Origin: Streptomyces sp. TP-A0356
Lineage (GTDB): Bacteria; Actinomycetota; Actinomycetes; Streptomycetales; Streptomycetaceae
NCBI RefSeq assembly: GCF_001417775.1
Contig: NZ_BBZJ01000015.1
Span: 310,001-374,000 of the forward strand
Length of the DNA: 64,000 nucleotides
Direction of reading: 5' to 3'
In this document: positions 1 to 8,772 of the stretch, one piece after another
How positions within the stretch are numbered: the stretch's first letter is position 1
Layout: each line of letters begins with the position of its first letter
Notes under the pieces: generated by a model
The model's input: only the letters and a program-made list of their open reading frames with translations
The model's database searches: none
What the model was told of the DNA's origin: nothing
Made by a program: the position numbers and the translations under genes

Positions 1-869
1 TGGCCGCGCGGTGGCTTGGGCGAGGCGGGCCCGGTGCGCGCGGGCGGAATCGGGGCCGGTCCCGACGGGCTCGTGGCGCGTCGCCGTCGAGGCATGGCCG
101 CGATCAGCGCGACGGCCACCATCCGCCGCACCCGGTGTCCGCGCCCGTGGAGCAGACCCAGGACGACGGCGGCGGCCACCGCGATGAGGTGCTCGCGGCC
201 GGCCAGGTTCGGCTTGACGACCGACTCCCACACCATGGACCCGCCGGTGAGCGTGAACACCACGGGAGCATGCCGGACGACGGCGAGGTAGGTGAAGAGG
301 CCCACGACCGCGGCCGACGGTCCGGTGTCGAGCACCTGCCCGATCTCGGGTGGCAGGCCCAGGCCCCACCAGCCCGGCCCGAGCGCGATCATCACGCGCA
401 CCGTGAGGGTGCCGGCGAGTGTGGTCGCGTACGCCAGGGCGAGCGTCCGGGCCCGGCCGAGCGCCAGTTCGGCCAGCGCGAAGGCCAGGAACAGCTGGGT
501 GATGCCCGCCCACACCGGCAGGTCGAGGGCCGGGACGTACAGCGACACCGGAGTGCGCAGCAGGGCCAGCCACAGCGGCAGGTCGGCCATGACACCGCCG
601 AGCACACGCACCGCCACGGCGCCCGCGGGCCGCTGCGCGACCGCGTGGAAGAAGATCACGCCTAAGGCGGCCACGAAGGCCAGCACGAGTCCGGACAGCC
701 CGCGCCACAGCAGTTGCCGTACCGGATCGACGACTATGGAGTACCACTCGCCCCGCAGCGTGCGTACGACGAACAGCGCGGCCCGCACACACGCAGCCCC
801 CAGGCGCCCCGGCTCGCTGTGGCTCGCCAGGGCCGGCAGTCCGTGGTCCCTCCGCCCGCCGCCCCGCAT
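1..869 (-). CDS. Rhomboid-like integral membrane protein (3' end beyond window)
   Basis: I read this frame on the minus strand from an ATG at 869; it stays open to the window edge, giving 289 residues without a stop. It has about five or six hydrophobic segments between residues 55 and 255 and then a basic, Pro-rich tail. A GPSA motif (Ser185) in one membrane segment and a His (His227) starting a later A/G-rich helix resemble the Ser/His dyad of rhomboid proteases, so the best guess is the rhomboid-like family of actinobacteria. The canonical GxSG is not present, so protease activity is uncertain. Codon 69 is TTA, the rare bldA-dependent leucine codon. No strong ribosome site is seen, so an alternative start is possible. 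Confidence 0.6.
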   Translation of the reverse strand, partial: MRGGGRRDHGLPALASHSEPGRLGAACVRAALFVVRTLRGEWYSIVVDPVRQLLWRGLSGLVLAFVAALGVIFFHAVAQRPAGAVAVRVLGGVMADLPLWLALLRTPVSLYVPALDLPVWAGITQLFLAFALAELALGRARTLALAYATTLAGTLTVRVMIALGPGWWGLGLPPEIGQVLDTGPSAAVVGLFTYLAVVRHAPVVFTLTGGSMVWESVVKPNLAGREHLIAVAAAVVLGLLHGRGHRVRRMVAVALIAAMPRRRRATSPSGPAPIPPARTGPASPKPPRG

Positions 870-1060
870 GCCGCCGCCCCCGGTGCGGCCTCGTTGCCTC
901 TCCACCTCTTGAAGCAAGGATTCCCCCCAATATCCACAGAATGGCAATCCTATGGATCGGAATCCAGACCCGGGCCAAGTGATGTATGTCGGACGGCGGG
1001 TGATGCTCCGTCAGGGCTAATGGGTGGCGCGGGCGCGCCGGCAGGGGACCCCAAGGCCGG

Positions 1061-1091
1061 AACCCCGGCCCGATTCCGGCGGGCCGGGGTT
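1061..1091 (-). terminator. Stem-loop terminator after the Asn-Gly-repeat protein gene
   Basis: A perfect 11-bp stem (1061-1071 with 1081-1091) encloses a 9-nt loop. It starts 34 nt after the stop codon of the minus-strand gene ending at 1125. There is no clear U-run, as is common in Streptomyces. Confidence 0.65.
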
Positions 1092-1124
1092 CTCGTTCTC
1101 TGTTGTGTCACGCGGGTGTCTGGA

Positions 1125-1826
1125 TCACTTACCGCCCCGGTCACCGCGCTCACCGCGGTCACCGCGGTCACCGTGGTCCTCGTGGTCCTCGTGCTCCTCG
1201 AACTCGTGGTGACGCACCACGCGGAAGCTGCCCACCACGCCGTGCTTGACCTTCACACCACCACGGACGTGGCGGGGGAAGAGCCCGTTGCTGGAGCTCC
1301 ACGGGCCGACGGTGGCGATGGGAGCCCCGTTGTCGCAGGTGGCACCGTTGAAGACCTCGACGGTCTTGCGGCTGTCGTTGCGGACGTTCAGGCTGTTGGC
1401 GCCCAGGCCGCTGACGACGGTGATGCAGCCGCCCGGTTCGGCGGAGTAGTCCCGCTCGTTGATGTGGATCCTGCCCTCCTCCTCGTGGTGGCGACGGAAG
1501 TGGTGCTCCTCCTCGTGCTCCCGACCCTCGTGCTCCCGACCCTCGTTGCCCTTGCCCTCGTTGTAGTTGCCGTTGTTGTTGCCGTTGTTGTTGCCGTTGC
1601 CGTTACCGTTGCCGTTGCCGTTGCCGTTGTTGCCCTCGGGAACGGCGGCGGGAGCGGGGGCGGCGGCCGGGACGGCGGCCGGGACGGCGGCCGGGACGGC
1701 GGCCTGCTGCGCGATCGGAGCCGCCTTGGCCGGCTCGGAGGCCGCGGAGGCGTAGGTGATGCCGGTTGCCACCAGGGCCGCTCCGGCAGCGATCGCGGCG
1801 GAAACTGCGATGGAACGCGTTGCCAT
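1125..1826 (-). CDS. Secreted Asn-Gly-repeat protein
   Basis: The 233-residue product starts with a typical signal peptide: a short basic N terminus, a hydrophobic core, and a likely cleavage near residue 30. Next come AVPA repeats (about 42-62), an Asn/Gly-only tract (about 65-88), a highly charged Glu/His/Arg stretch (about 90-125), a globular-looking part with two cysteines (about 130-205), and a C-terminal tail of EHED and GDRG repeats. The middle looks like a small beta domain (pattern VxVFNGATCDNGAPIATVGPW), perhaps a surface or matrix protein. I do not recognise a family. The ribosome site AGGAGAAG lies just before the ATG. The gene is monocistronic, with a hairpin downstream and a promoter-like region with an inverted repeat upstream. 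The low-complexity parts are prone to slippage and length variation. Confidence 0.85.
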   Translation of the reverse strand: MATRSIAVSAAIAAGAALVATGITYASAASEPAKAAPIAQQAAVPAAVPAAVPAAAPAPAAVPEGNNGNGNGNGNGNGNNNGNNNGNYNEGKGNEGREHEGREHEEEHHFRRHHEEEGRIHINERDYSAEPGGCITVVSGLGANSLNVRNDSRKTVEVFNGATCDNGAPIATVGPWSSSNGLFPRHVRGGVKVKHGVVGSFRVVRHHEFEEHEDHEDHGDRGDRGERGDRGGK

Positions 1827-2647
1827 GTCACTTCTCCTGTCTCAGACACGTCGGCTGTGAGCCGATGCGTGATTGAAAGTACAGACGATGGCGATACATG
1901 TCATATCGGACATGCGGACAATATGACGAAACATCCGATTGGCGTAGTCATGGCGCTGACACCCCGTCATTCCGGCGCCCACCGGCCCCGACGGTCCGGC
2001 CCTGAGCGGGTCCTCGACGTCAGGGTCAGGCCGGGCACACGGTCGCCGGTGCGAGGCGGTCGGAGACCCGGAAGGCGTGGGTGACCACCACCATGCCGGG
2101 GGCCCCGCGGCCCGTAGCGTGCGTGGGCGCGCCAGGGCCGGCTCGCGACCCACCCCGAAGCTCGCCGGATCCTCCACGGTCCGTCAGCGGTCCGCGGCGT
2201 GTGCGACGCCGTGAGGCGCACGCCATGTCCGGGCCAACCTCGAGGTGGCGATCCGTCAGATCTCTTGGGTCAGTGGGCCGTTGCTCGTCAACATGGGCAT
2301 ATGGGCGTAAGGGGCGTGGTGTTGGGTCACGCGGACACTCCATGAGGAGCGGCTCTCGGATCCTCGGCACGTGTGATCACGGAACCCGGCAGCGCGCCCA
2401 TCACCGCTGCGACACTTGTCCAGAGAGCTTCCACCGCACCAGTCGATCACAGAGTGGCCGTGAACTGGCATCCTGGTGAAGAACAACCGGCTCCGGTCCT
2501 CCGTACCATCGGTACACCGGCGCCCTGCGCAGCAGTTACCCCCGCCGCTGCACAGACACCGGCCCGGGAAGCACATCTGAGTCGCTGCCCGCACGACACC
2601 CCGCAGTCCTTCGCCGCGGCCGAAACAACCCAGGAAGGGTCGACCCC
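1827..2647. other. Long non-coding stretch between divergent genes
   Basis: No convincing gene lies here. Proximal to 1826 is the AT-rich promoter region with the inverted repeat. The rest has open frames on both strands but no coherent codon bias or recognisable protein. A 25-residue minus-strand fragment ending at 2035 reads like the H-loop region of an ABC ATPase (VVVTHAFRVSDRLA), which might be gene debris. The promoter of the gene at 2648 should be in the last 200 bases. Confidence 0.5.
1900..1927. promoter_or_regulatory. Inverted repeat GTCATAT-N14-ATATGAC upstream of the secreted-protein gene
   Basis: The 7-bp arms 1900-1906 and 1921-1927 start 21 bp apart, two helical turns. They lie in an unusually AT-rich patch 74-101 nt upstream of the minus-strand start at 1826. 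This geometry suits a dimeric repressor or activator; the regulator is unknown. Confidence 0.4.
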
Positions 2648-3346
2648 ATGTCCGAGAGCACCACCGCCACCACTGACCTGACGTCGCAGTACACCGCCCA
2701 GGTGACCAGCGACCTCGAACAGAACGTCAAGGAGCAGGAACGTATCAGTGCTGAGATCGCCGCACTTGAGGAGCATCTGACGAACCTTCAGCACGACCAC
2801 ACCGTACTGGTGAACATGCAACGCGCGCTCGGCGTCGCGTCGGCACCGGCCGAGTCGACGGCCACGGCGACCAGCGCCGTGGTACCCGCTCCCCGCAAGA
2901 AGTCCACATCCGAGGCCGGCACGAGCAGGAACGGGTCCAAGAACGCGTCGAAGACCGCGGCCAGGAGCGCGAGCGAGAAGACACGAGTGAAGAGGGGCAC
3001 CGCCGCCCAGGCCCGTCCGACAGGCAAGACGCTGAACGCCGGGAAGCCCGAGGGCAATGCCTCGGCCACGAAGACGGCCCAGCCCACGCTGGTAGAACTC
3101 GTCCGCGGTCATCTCACCGAGCAGAGCGAGCCGCGCTCCGCGGCGGAGATCGCCACCGCGCTCGGCCAGGCCCATCCCGAGCGCGGCATCAAGGCCACCG
3201 TCGTGCGCACCACGCTCGAAGGGCTCGTGGCCAGGAACCAGGCTCAGCGCAGCAAGCAGGGCACCTCCGTCTTCTACACCGCTGCGGAGACCTCCGAACC
3301 GACTGCGGCGCGCGAGGCCGAGGCCCGGACGGACCAGGCCGGCTGA
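2648..3346 (+). CDS. Coiled-coil / winged-helix protein with Lys-Ser-Thr-rich linker
   Basis: The 232-residue protein has a heptad-rich coiled coil at about residues 15-60. A basic, Ala/Ser/Thr/Lys-rich linker (about 75-140), resembling histone-like or DNA-condensing tails, follows. The C-terminal region (about 140-215) has the pattern of a winged helix (LVRGHLTEQSEPRSAAEIATAL, then a TVVRTTLEGLVARNQAQR helix and a FYTA wing). It probably binds DNA as a dimer and acts as a regulator or nucleoid-associated factor. The ribosome site AGGAAGG sits before the ATG. The gene stands alone. No exact family name is claimed. Confidence 0.85.
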   Translation: MSESTTATTDLTSQYTAQVTSDLEQNVKEQERISAEIAALEEHLTNLQHDHTVLVNMQRALGVASAPAESTATATSAVVPAPRKKSTSEAGTSRNGSKNASKTAARSASEKTRVKRGTAAQARPTGKTLNAGKPEGNASATKTAQPTLVELVRGHLTEQSEPRSAAEIATALGQAHPERGIKATVVRTTLEGLVARNQAQRSKQGTSVFYTAAETSEPTAAREAEARTDQAG

Positions 3347-3412
3347 CGCCCGCGGGCGGCCGGCTGCGCCGGTGCCACGCGGGAATGAGCGGGAATGAAG
3401 GGGTCGCGGGCG

Positions 3413-3652
3413 TCAGGCGGTCGCGGTCCAGTTCGGGCTGCTGGTGCCGTTGCAGCCCCAGGTGACGAGGTGGGCCCCGCAACGCGGTGAACGTGGCGAC
3501 GACCGCACGGAGTTGGGCGCCGAAGCCGTCGGCCGGCGGGTCGACGAGGCCGCGCCAACCCGGCTGGCCCCCAGTAGTCCTCGCCCATGGCTCCGTCGAC
3601 GGACGTCGTACTCGTAGGCGAAGGGCCTGGCGAAACCGTCGTGGCCGCACAC
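3413..3652 (-). pseudogene. Possible remnant with lectin-like C terminus
   Basis: The gap 3347-3780 has no intact gene. On the minus strand a 79-codon frame ends with a stretch (HLVTWGCNGTSSPNWTATA) that resembles the last repeat of a ricin-type beta-trefoil lectin domain. Other fragments with coding flavour (for example a GEDYWGPAG stretch) lie in different frames, as expected of a frameshifted relic. There is no start signal I trust. It could also be chance. Confidence 0.25.
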
Positions 3653-3780
3653 CAGGCATCGGCTGCGGCCTGGGCGTTCACCCTGGCGGGTGAGTGGTGC
3701 GGCGCGCGCCTCGCCACGGCGGACCCGCCACCCTCCAGGGAGCCGTGATCGTCCCGCCGAGGCATGCTGGAGGGGTGATC

Positions 3781-4620
3781 ATGCTCGCCGCGCTGTTCGC
3801 AGTGATGGGAGCCGCCAGCAATGCGGTGGGTACCGCGTTCCAGCGCAAGGCGGCGTCCACGGTCACCCGCGGCGGGGGCCTGCGACTACTGCTCGAACTG
3901 GCGCACCGCCCCGCCTGGGTGATCGGCATCGGCGGGGTCGTCGGGGCCGCGCTGTTCCAGGCCCTTGCCCTGGTGAACGGACCGATGGCGCTGGTGCAGC
4001 CTCTGTTCGTGCTGGAACTGCCCTTCGCGCTGCTGATCGCGGCGCCTCTCCTGCACCGCCGTCTGCCCGGCGCGGGCTGGTGGGCCATCGCCGGGGTGGT
4101 CACGGGGCTCGCTCTGGTCCTGGGGTCGGCCGCGCCTTCCGGTGTGCAGAACCAGGCGCCCATGATGCGATGGATTCCGGCGCTCGCGCTGTGCCTGGGG
4201 ACCATGGCCACGGCGGTCGTCCTGGGCCGCCCGGGCCGTCCACCGCTGTTCCGGGCCGCCGCACTGGCCACGGGCTCGGCCGTCGGCAACGCCCTGACCG
4301 CCGCGTTGCTCAAGTCCGCCTCGGGCACGTTCTCGGAGGACGGCCTCGTGGGCTTCCTCGCGTCCTGGCAGACCTACGGGTTCGCGCTGACCGGTGTCAG
4401 CGCCGTCCTGCTGCTGGAGAACGCGCTCCAGGCGGGTTGGCTCGCCGCGTCCCAACCGGCGCTGACCATCGGCGACGCCACGGTCAGTCTGTTGCTGGGC
4501 GTCACGCTCTTCGGGGAGGAGATCCGGACCGGCTGGTGGCTCCTGCCCGAGGCGATCGGGGTGGGGCTGATCGCGTGGGGCGTGCTGAGGCTCAGCCGGG
4601 TGGTGCCCAGCATGCGCTAG
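3781..4620 (+). CDS. DMT-superfamily (EamA-like) membrane transporter
   Basis: The 279-residue product has about nine or ten hydrophobic helices and almost no soluble loops. Its pattern of paired 4-5 helix halves is typical of DMT/EamA-type exporters; the first helix carries GAASNAVGTAFQRKA, common in actinobacterial DMT proteins. I chose the ATG at 3781 because GGAGG (3769-3773) sits 7 nt before it; the GTG at 3775 overlaps that site. Substrate cannot be inferred. It stands alone on the plus strand. Confidence 0.85.
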   Translation: MLAALFAVMGAASNAVGTAFQRKAASTVTRGGGLRLLLELAHRPAWVIGIGGVVGAALFQALALVNGPMALVQPLFVLELPFALLIAAPLLHRRLPGAGWWAIAGVVTGLALVLGSAAPSGVQNQAPMMRWIPALALCLGTMATAVVLGRPGRPPLFRAAALATGSAVGNALTAALLKSASGTFSEDGLVGFLASWQTYGFALTGVSAVLLLENALQAGWLAASQPALTIGDATVSLLLGVTLFGEEIRTGWWLLPEAIGVGLIAWGVLRLSRVVPSMR

Positions 4621-4913
4621 GTGTACTCGGCCGGGGCGCGCCGCCGGGCGACTCACGTCGGCAGGGGTGAGGGGACGGTTCCTCCACCGTCTTGAGTGCT
4701 GGGCGTTCCTTCCCCTGCGCCGACAGCCGCGCTGGACCGATTTGTCCGACTGTTGACAGACGCGCACGCTGGGACTGTGAACGACGTCGCCTCTCCTCGC
4801 CGCCCGGGAGCCTTGCGACGCGGCGGGGCTCTCGTTGATCGGCTCCCGGGAAGGGAACGTCACCGCGGCGCTCCGGCACCGCAGGGCCCGCGCACTTGCC
4901 GAGGGAGGCGTGC

Positions 4914-5405
4914 ATGACGGCGGAGAAGCCGCGCTACGACACCGCGAGCGAGGTGCCGCTCGGGGGTTACGCCCTGCTCGCGACGGCCTTCGCGGCGGGG
5001 ATCACGGTGTTCACCGTGGTGGCGCGACGCCGGGGGGTGCAGCTGCCCGAACGGGTTCCGCCCTGGGACGTCGCCCTGCTGGCAACGGCGACGTTCAGGG
5101 CCTCGCGCCTGCTGTCCAAGGACAAGATCACCAGCTTCCTGCGGGCACCCTTCACCCACCGCGAGTCCGCGGGCACGGCCGACGAGGTGATGGACCAGCC
5201 GCGCGGGACGGGTGCGCGGCGGGCCGTGGGCGACCTGGTGGCCTGCCCGTTCTGCACCGCGGGCTGGGTGGCCGGCGCCCTGGTCTGCGGCTACGTTGCC
5301 GCGCCCAGGGCCACGCGCCTGGTCTGCGCCGGCCTCAGTGCCGTCACGGTGGCGGACCTGCTGCAGTACGCCTGGAGCTGGACCGCTCAGTCGGTCGAGG
5401 GCTGA
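4914..5405 (+). CDS. DUF1360-family membrane protein
   Basis: The 163-residue protein has an N-terminal membrane helix (about 17-36), the motif PPWDVALLATATFRASRLLSKD, and then a cysteine pair in the CPFCTAGWVAGALV segment. Two more hydrophobic stretches follow. This pattern is characteristic of DUF1360, whose function is unknown; the Cys-x-x-Cys near the membrane might bind metal or act in redox. The ATG at 4914 is preferred over an upstream in-frame ATG because GGGAGG (4903-4908) is well spaced from it. It converges on the GH15 gene. Confidence 0.85.
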   Translation: MTAEKPRYDTASEVPLGGYALLATAFAAGITVFTVVARRRGVQLPERVPPWDVALLATATFRASRLLSKDKITSFLRAPFTHRESAGTADEVMDQPRGTGARRAVGDLVACPFCTAGWVAGALVCGYVAAPRATRLVCAGLSAVTVADLLQYAWSWTAQSVEG

Positions 5406-5453
5406 CGAGAGCTGATCGCGAGGTCGGACGGTGAGAGGGTGTCGCGGCCTCGC

Positions 5454-7202
5454 TCAGGTGCGGGGCGGAGCCTCCGCGAGGCGTGCGGCGGTCTCCAGCA
5501 GCAGAGCGTGGACGAACGCTCTCGGGAGGTTGCCCCGCAGCCGACGCTGGGCGACGTCGAACTCCTCCGCGTACAGACCCGACGCTCCACAGGCGGCGCG
5601 GTTGCGTTCGAACCACCGGTGTGCGTCGACCGGGCGGCCCTGCTGGTGTTCGGCGAGCGCCATCACGAACCCGCACGGCAGGAACGCGCCCTCGGCCTCC
5701 TCCAGTGGCCGGTCGCCGTGACGGAAGCGGTACATGAAGTGGTCGCGCGCCAGCCTGCGGCGGCAGGCGGTCAGGGTGGCCCGGGCGCGGGCGTCGTCCG
5801 CGGGCAGCGCGCCGCGTACGGCGGGCAGCAGCAGAGCGGCGTCCACGTCGGGGTCCTCCGGGGCGCGCTGCCAGTGGCCGTCGGCGTGCACGCAGGTCGC
5901 CGAGGTGTCGGCGAGCAGGGAGTCGGCGAGCCGGGTGAAGGTGTCGGCGAGCGGATGCCGCGGTGCCACGGCGGCCATGGCGCGCAGCCCGGCCACACAG
6001 GTCAGCCGGCTGTGGGTCCACGGCCGGGCGTCCAGCTCCCACATACCGGCGTCGGGCTGCCGGCCGCGCTCGGCGATGGCGCTCACCGCGAGCTCGGCGG
6101 CCCGCCAGCCCAGGGCGTCCAGCCGGCCGCGGCGTTCGGCGGCCGCGAACAGCAGCAGGGCTTCGCCGAAGCAGTCCAGCTGGAACTGCCGCCTCACCCG
6201 GTTGCCGACACGGCTGAAGCCGCCCGGGTAGCCGGGCAGGTCGAGTTCCCGCTCACCGGGGACCGGGCTGCCGTGCACGGTGTAGGCGGGGGCGAGCCGC
6301 GGACCGTCGGCCCGCAGCCGCTCGCCGACGAACCGCACGGCCGCGTCCAGGAGCTTCGGGGCCTCGGCGGCGGCCGCGGCCTGTCCGGCGTAGCTCTGGT
6401 CGCGGATCCACACGTACCGGTCGTCGTGGTAGCGCCCTTCCTCGGCGCGTGCGGGCAGGCTGGTGGTGGCCGCCGCGACCATGCCGCCGCCGTGGGTGGT
6501 CAGCCCGCGCAGGACGGCGTAGGCATGACGTGCGTCCCGCGTGGCGATCGTGTGGTCCAGCGCGGGCACGGCCTGTCGCCACGCCTCCTGGGTCGCGACC
6601 CATGCCTGCTCGGCCCTCGGAGGCGTACGCGGCAGCGGCGCGTCGGCGCACTCCAGCACCAGGTCATGACGCTCCCCGGGCTTCAGCTCGATCTCGGTGG
6701 CGAGGCCCTGGCCACGGGCGACGGCCCGGGCGGCCCCCTGCCAGCGCAGACGGTGGTGGCCCGAGTTCAGGTACCAGGCGCCGTCCTCACTGCGGTGCGC
6801 CGAGGTGAGGGGGCCGCGGCCGTAGTCGGCGTGCGGGTCGAGCACGACCCGCACATGGGCCGGGCCGTCCACGGCGCACAGCTGCCGCAGCAGAACGAGG
6901 CGGCCCGGCTCACCGGGGAAGGCGAGGGCCTCGCGGCATTCGATCACTCCCTCGGTGGTGACCCAGCGGCTGCGCCAGATCAGGGTTCCCTCCTCGTAGC
7001 ACCCGCAGGAGACGTGCCGGGCCCGCGGGGTGACGGCGTAGACGCCACGGCCGCCGATGAGGGAGGCGAAGACGGCGTCGTCGTGCCAGCCGGGCGCGCA
7101 CAGCCAGCCGATGGCGCCGTCCGGACCGATCAGCGCCCCGCGCTCCCCGTCGGCCAGCAGCGCGTAGTCGTGCAGCGCGTGGGGCGGGAAGGGTGTGCTC
7201 AT
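5454..7202 (-). CDS. Glycoside hydrolase family 15 protein (glucoamylase/trehalase type)
   Basis: The 582-residue protein has the two-part GH15 layout: an N-terminal beta-sandwich (DYALLADGERGALIGPDGAIGWLC at 12-35) and a C-terminal alpha/alpha barrel. Diagnostic segments are RYVWIRDQSYAG (about 270), GMWELDARPWTHS (about 395) and an EEFD...GNLPRAFVHA end (about 545), which match GH15 barrel motifs including the general acid/base region. Family members hydrolyse terminal alpha-glucosides such as maltodextrin or trehalose. No signal peptide is seen, so it is probably cytoplasmic. It is transcribed away from the sugar cluster starting at 7646, with which it shares an intergenic region. Confidence 0.92.
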   Translation of the reverse strand: MSTPFPPHALHDYALLADGERGALIGPDGAIGWLCAPGWHDDAVFASLIGGRGVYAVTPRARHVSCGCYEEGTLIWRSRWVTTEGVIECREALAFPGEPGRLVLLRQLCAVDGPAHVRVVLDPHADYGRGPLTSAHRSEDGAWYLNSGHHRLRWQGAARAVARGQGLATEIELKPGERHDLVLECADAPLPRTPPRAEQAWVATQEAWRQAVPALDHTIATRDARHAYAVLRGLTTHGGGMVAAATTSLPARAEEGRYHDDRYVWIRDQSYAGQAAAAAEAPKLLDAAVRFVGERLRADGPRLAPAYTVHGSPVPGERELDLPGYPGGFSRVGNRVRRQFQLDCFGEALLLFAAAERRGRLDALGWRAAELAVSAIAERGRQPDAGMWELDARPWTHSRLTCVAGLRAMAAVAPRHPLADTFTRLADSLLADTSATCVHADGHWQRAPEDPDVDAALLLPAVRGALPADDARARATLTACRRRLARDHFMYRFRHGDRPLEEAEGAFLPCGFVMALAEHQQGRPVDAHRWFERNRAACGASGLYAEEFDVAQRRLRGNLPRAFVHALLLETAARLAEAPPRT

Positions 7203-7645
7203 GGGTACTGCCTCCTGGTCCAGGATCGGCCAGGTGCCGCGTCGCCGCCCGCCGGGTCAGGGCCCGGACGGTCTCACGCCTCGCCCGGGACGCGGGGAAG
7301 AGTGAGGGAGCGGAGGCGGACGCACGGCGCTGTCGCGGCCCGTCATTCAGGCAGCACACCGCGGCCCGCCCGTGCCCGCGTTCTCCCCGCTCCGTTCCAC
7401 CCGCTCCCGCGTTCTCCCCACTCCCGTTCTCCCCGCTGACGCGTTCTCGCTGCTCCCCGGGCGCCTGCGCGGACCGGTGTCCCCGCGCTCGCTCTGTGTG
7501 AGTCACCCGGATGCCGTACACCACCGAGCCGCCCGCGCTCCGGCGACGGACGCTGATCGGGGTACTCGACAGCCTTCCGCGACGTCAGCGGCCCGGCGTC
7601 GAGAGCGGACCCGCTGCGCAGTCGGCGCACAGGGAGGAGATCTGC
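7203..7645. other. Divergent intergenic region of the GH15 and heptose-cluster genes
   Basis: This 443-bp gap should hold the promoters for both directions. It contains four imperfect copies of CGTTCTC(CCC) at 7379, 7410, 7425 and 7442, and no convincing gene. No standard promoter hexamers were found. Confidence 0.5.
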
Positions 7646-8608
7646 ATGGCCACCGCCTTGTCTCATAAATGGGAACACGCCGTCGTCACCGGCGGCGCCG
7701 GGTTCGTCGGCTCGCACCTGTGCACCGCCCTGCTGGACGCGGGCGCGGCGGTCACCTGCGTGGACGACTTCAGCACCGGTCGGCCCGAAAACGTGTCCGC
7801 CTTGCTGGACCGCCCGGGATTCACCCTGGTGCAGGCGAACGTCGCCGAGGGACTCGCCGTCGAACGGCCACCCGATCTCATCCTTCACTTCGCTTCCCCC
7901 GCGTCCCCCGCCGACTATCTGCGGCTGCCCCTGCACACCATGGAGACCGGCAGCCTCGGTACCCGCAACGCCCTGGACCTCGCCCGTCGCTCCGGAGCCC
8001 GCTTCCTTCTCGCCTCGACGTCCGAGGTCTACGGTGACCCGCAGCAGAACCCCCAGGACGAGCGGTACTGGGGCCATGTGAACCCGGTCGGGCCCCGGAG
8101 CGTGTACGACGAGGCCAAACGGTTCGGTGAGGCCCTCACCACCGCTCACGCCGATGCGAAGGGCACCGACACCGCCATCGTGCGGCTCTTCAACACCTAC
8201 GGTCCCCGGATGCGCGGCCACGACGGCCGTGCCGTGCCGACGTTCATCCGGCAGGCACTGGACGGCGAACCGCTCACCGTGACCGGCGACGGCCACCAGA
8301 CCCGGTCGCTCTGCTACGTCGACGACACCGTCCGCGGCATCCTGGCGGTGGCGGCGCACGGCATGCGCGGCCCGGTCAACATCGGCAATCCCACCGAGCT
8401 CACCATGCTGGATCTCGCCCGCCTCGTCATCGAGCTCACCGGATCCAGGTCGGAGATCCGCTTCATCGAACGGCCCACCGACGACCCGGCCGTCCGCTGT
8501 CCGGACATCACACTGGCCCGCGACAAGCTCGGCTGGGAACCCCAGGTGGACGCCGGGGAAGGCCTGCGCCGCACCATCGACTGGTTCCGCGACGCCGCCG
8601 GTCGCTGA
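7646..8608 (+). CDS. NAD-dependent UDP-glucuronate decarboxylase-type SDR (UDP-xylose synthase family)
   Basis: The 320-residue extended SDR has the Rossmann motif GGAGFVG (16-22), the UXS signatures FASPASPADY (82-91), STSEVYG (124-130, the catalytic Thr-Ser-Glu) and YDEAK (Tyr154/Lys158), and the FNTYGPRM and TRSLCYVDDTV segments. UXS enzymes convert UDP-glucuronate to UDP-xylose via a 4-keto intermediate; close relatives act on other nucleotide sugars. The ATG at 7646 has GGGAGGAG upstream. It is the first gene of the sugar cluster and could supply a pentose donor, or act on the ADP-heptose made by its neighbours. A paralogue at 28962-27823 has altered active-site residues. Confidence 0.85.
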   Translation: MATALSHKWEHAVVTGGAGFVGSHLCTALLDAGAAVTCVDDFSTGRPENVSALLDRPGFTLVQANVAEGLAVERPPDLILHFASPASPADYLRLPLHTMETGSLGTRNALDLARRSGARFLLASTSEVYGDPQQNPQDERYWGHVNPVGPRSVYDEAKRFGEALTTAHADAKGTDTAIVRLFNTYGPRMRGHDGRAVPTFIRQALDGEPLTVTGDGHQTRSLCYVDDTVRGILAVAAHGMRGPVNIGNPTELTMLDLARLVIELTGSRSEIRFIERPTDDPAVRCPDITLARDKLGWEPQVDAGEGLRRTIDWFRDAAGR

Positions 8609-8772
8609 CCGTCGGGCGCCCGCCCGCCGCCCGAAGCCCCGCGGGAACGCAACCGGCTCCGCCCCGGACCTGCCCGACACCCGCCGCCCCGCGGTCCCGC
8701 TGCTCCGGCGGCCCCCTCCCGACCGGGCCCCACACCCGGCTCATCGCATCGCCGAAAGTCTCGGATCCTCCC

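Noticed and set aside
2026..2105. Minus-strand fragment VVVTHAFRVSDRLA, possibly an ABC ATPase remnant
   Set aside because: Only 12-15 residues fit and no Walker motifs lie upstream in any frame; chance cannot be excluded.
5439..7439. A 666-codon open frame on the plus strand across the GH15 gene
   Set aside because: It is antisense to the glucoamylase-type gene, which has clear family motifs; the plus translation is Gly/Arg/Ala rich with no domain. Such shadows are common in GC-rich DNA.
7379..7448. CRISPR-like array from the CGTTCTC repeats
   Set aside because: Units are too short (7-10 bp), the spacing is irregular (31, 15, 17) and no cas gene is present.
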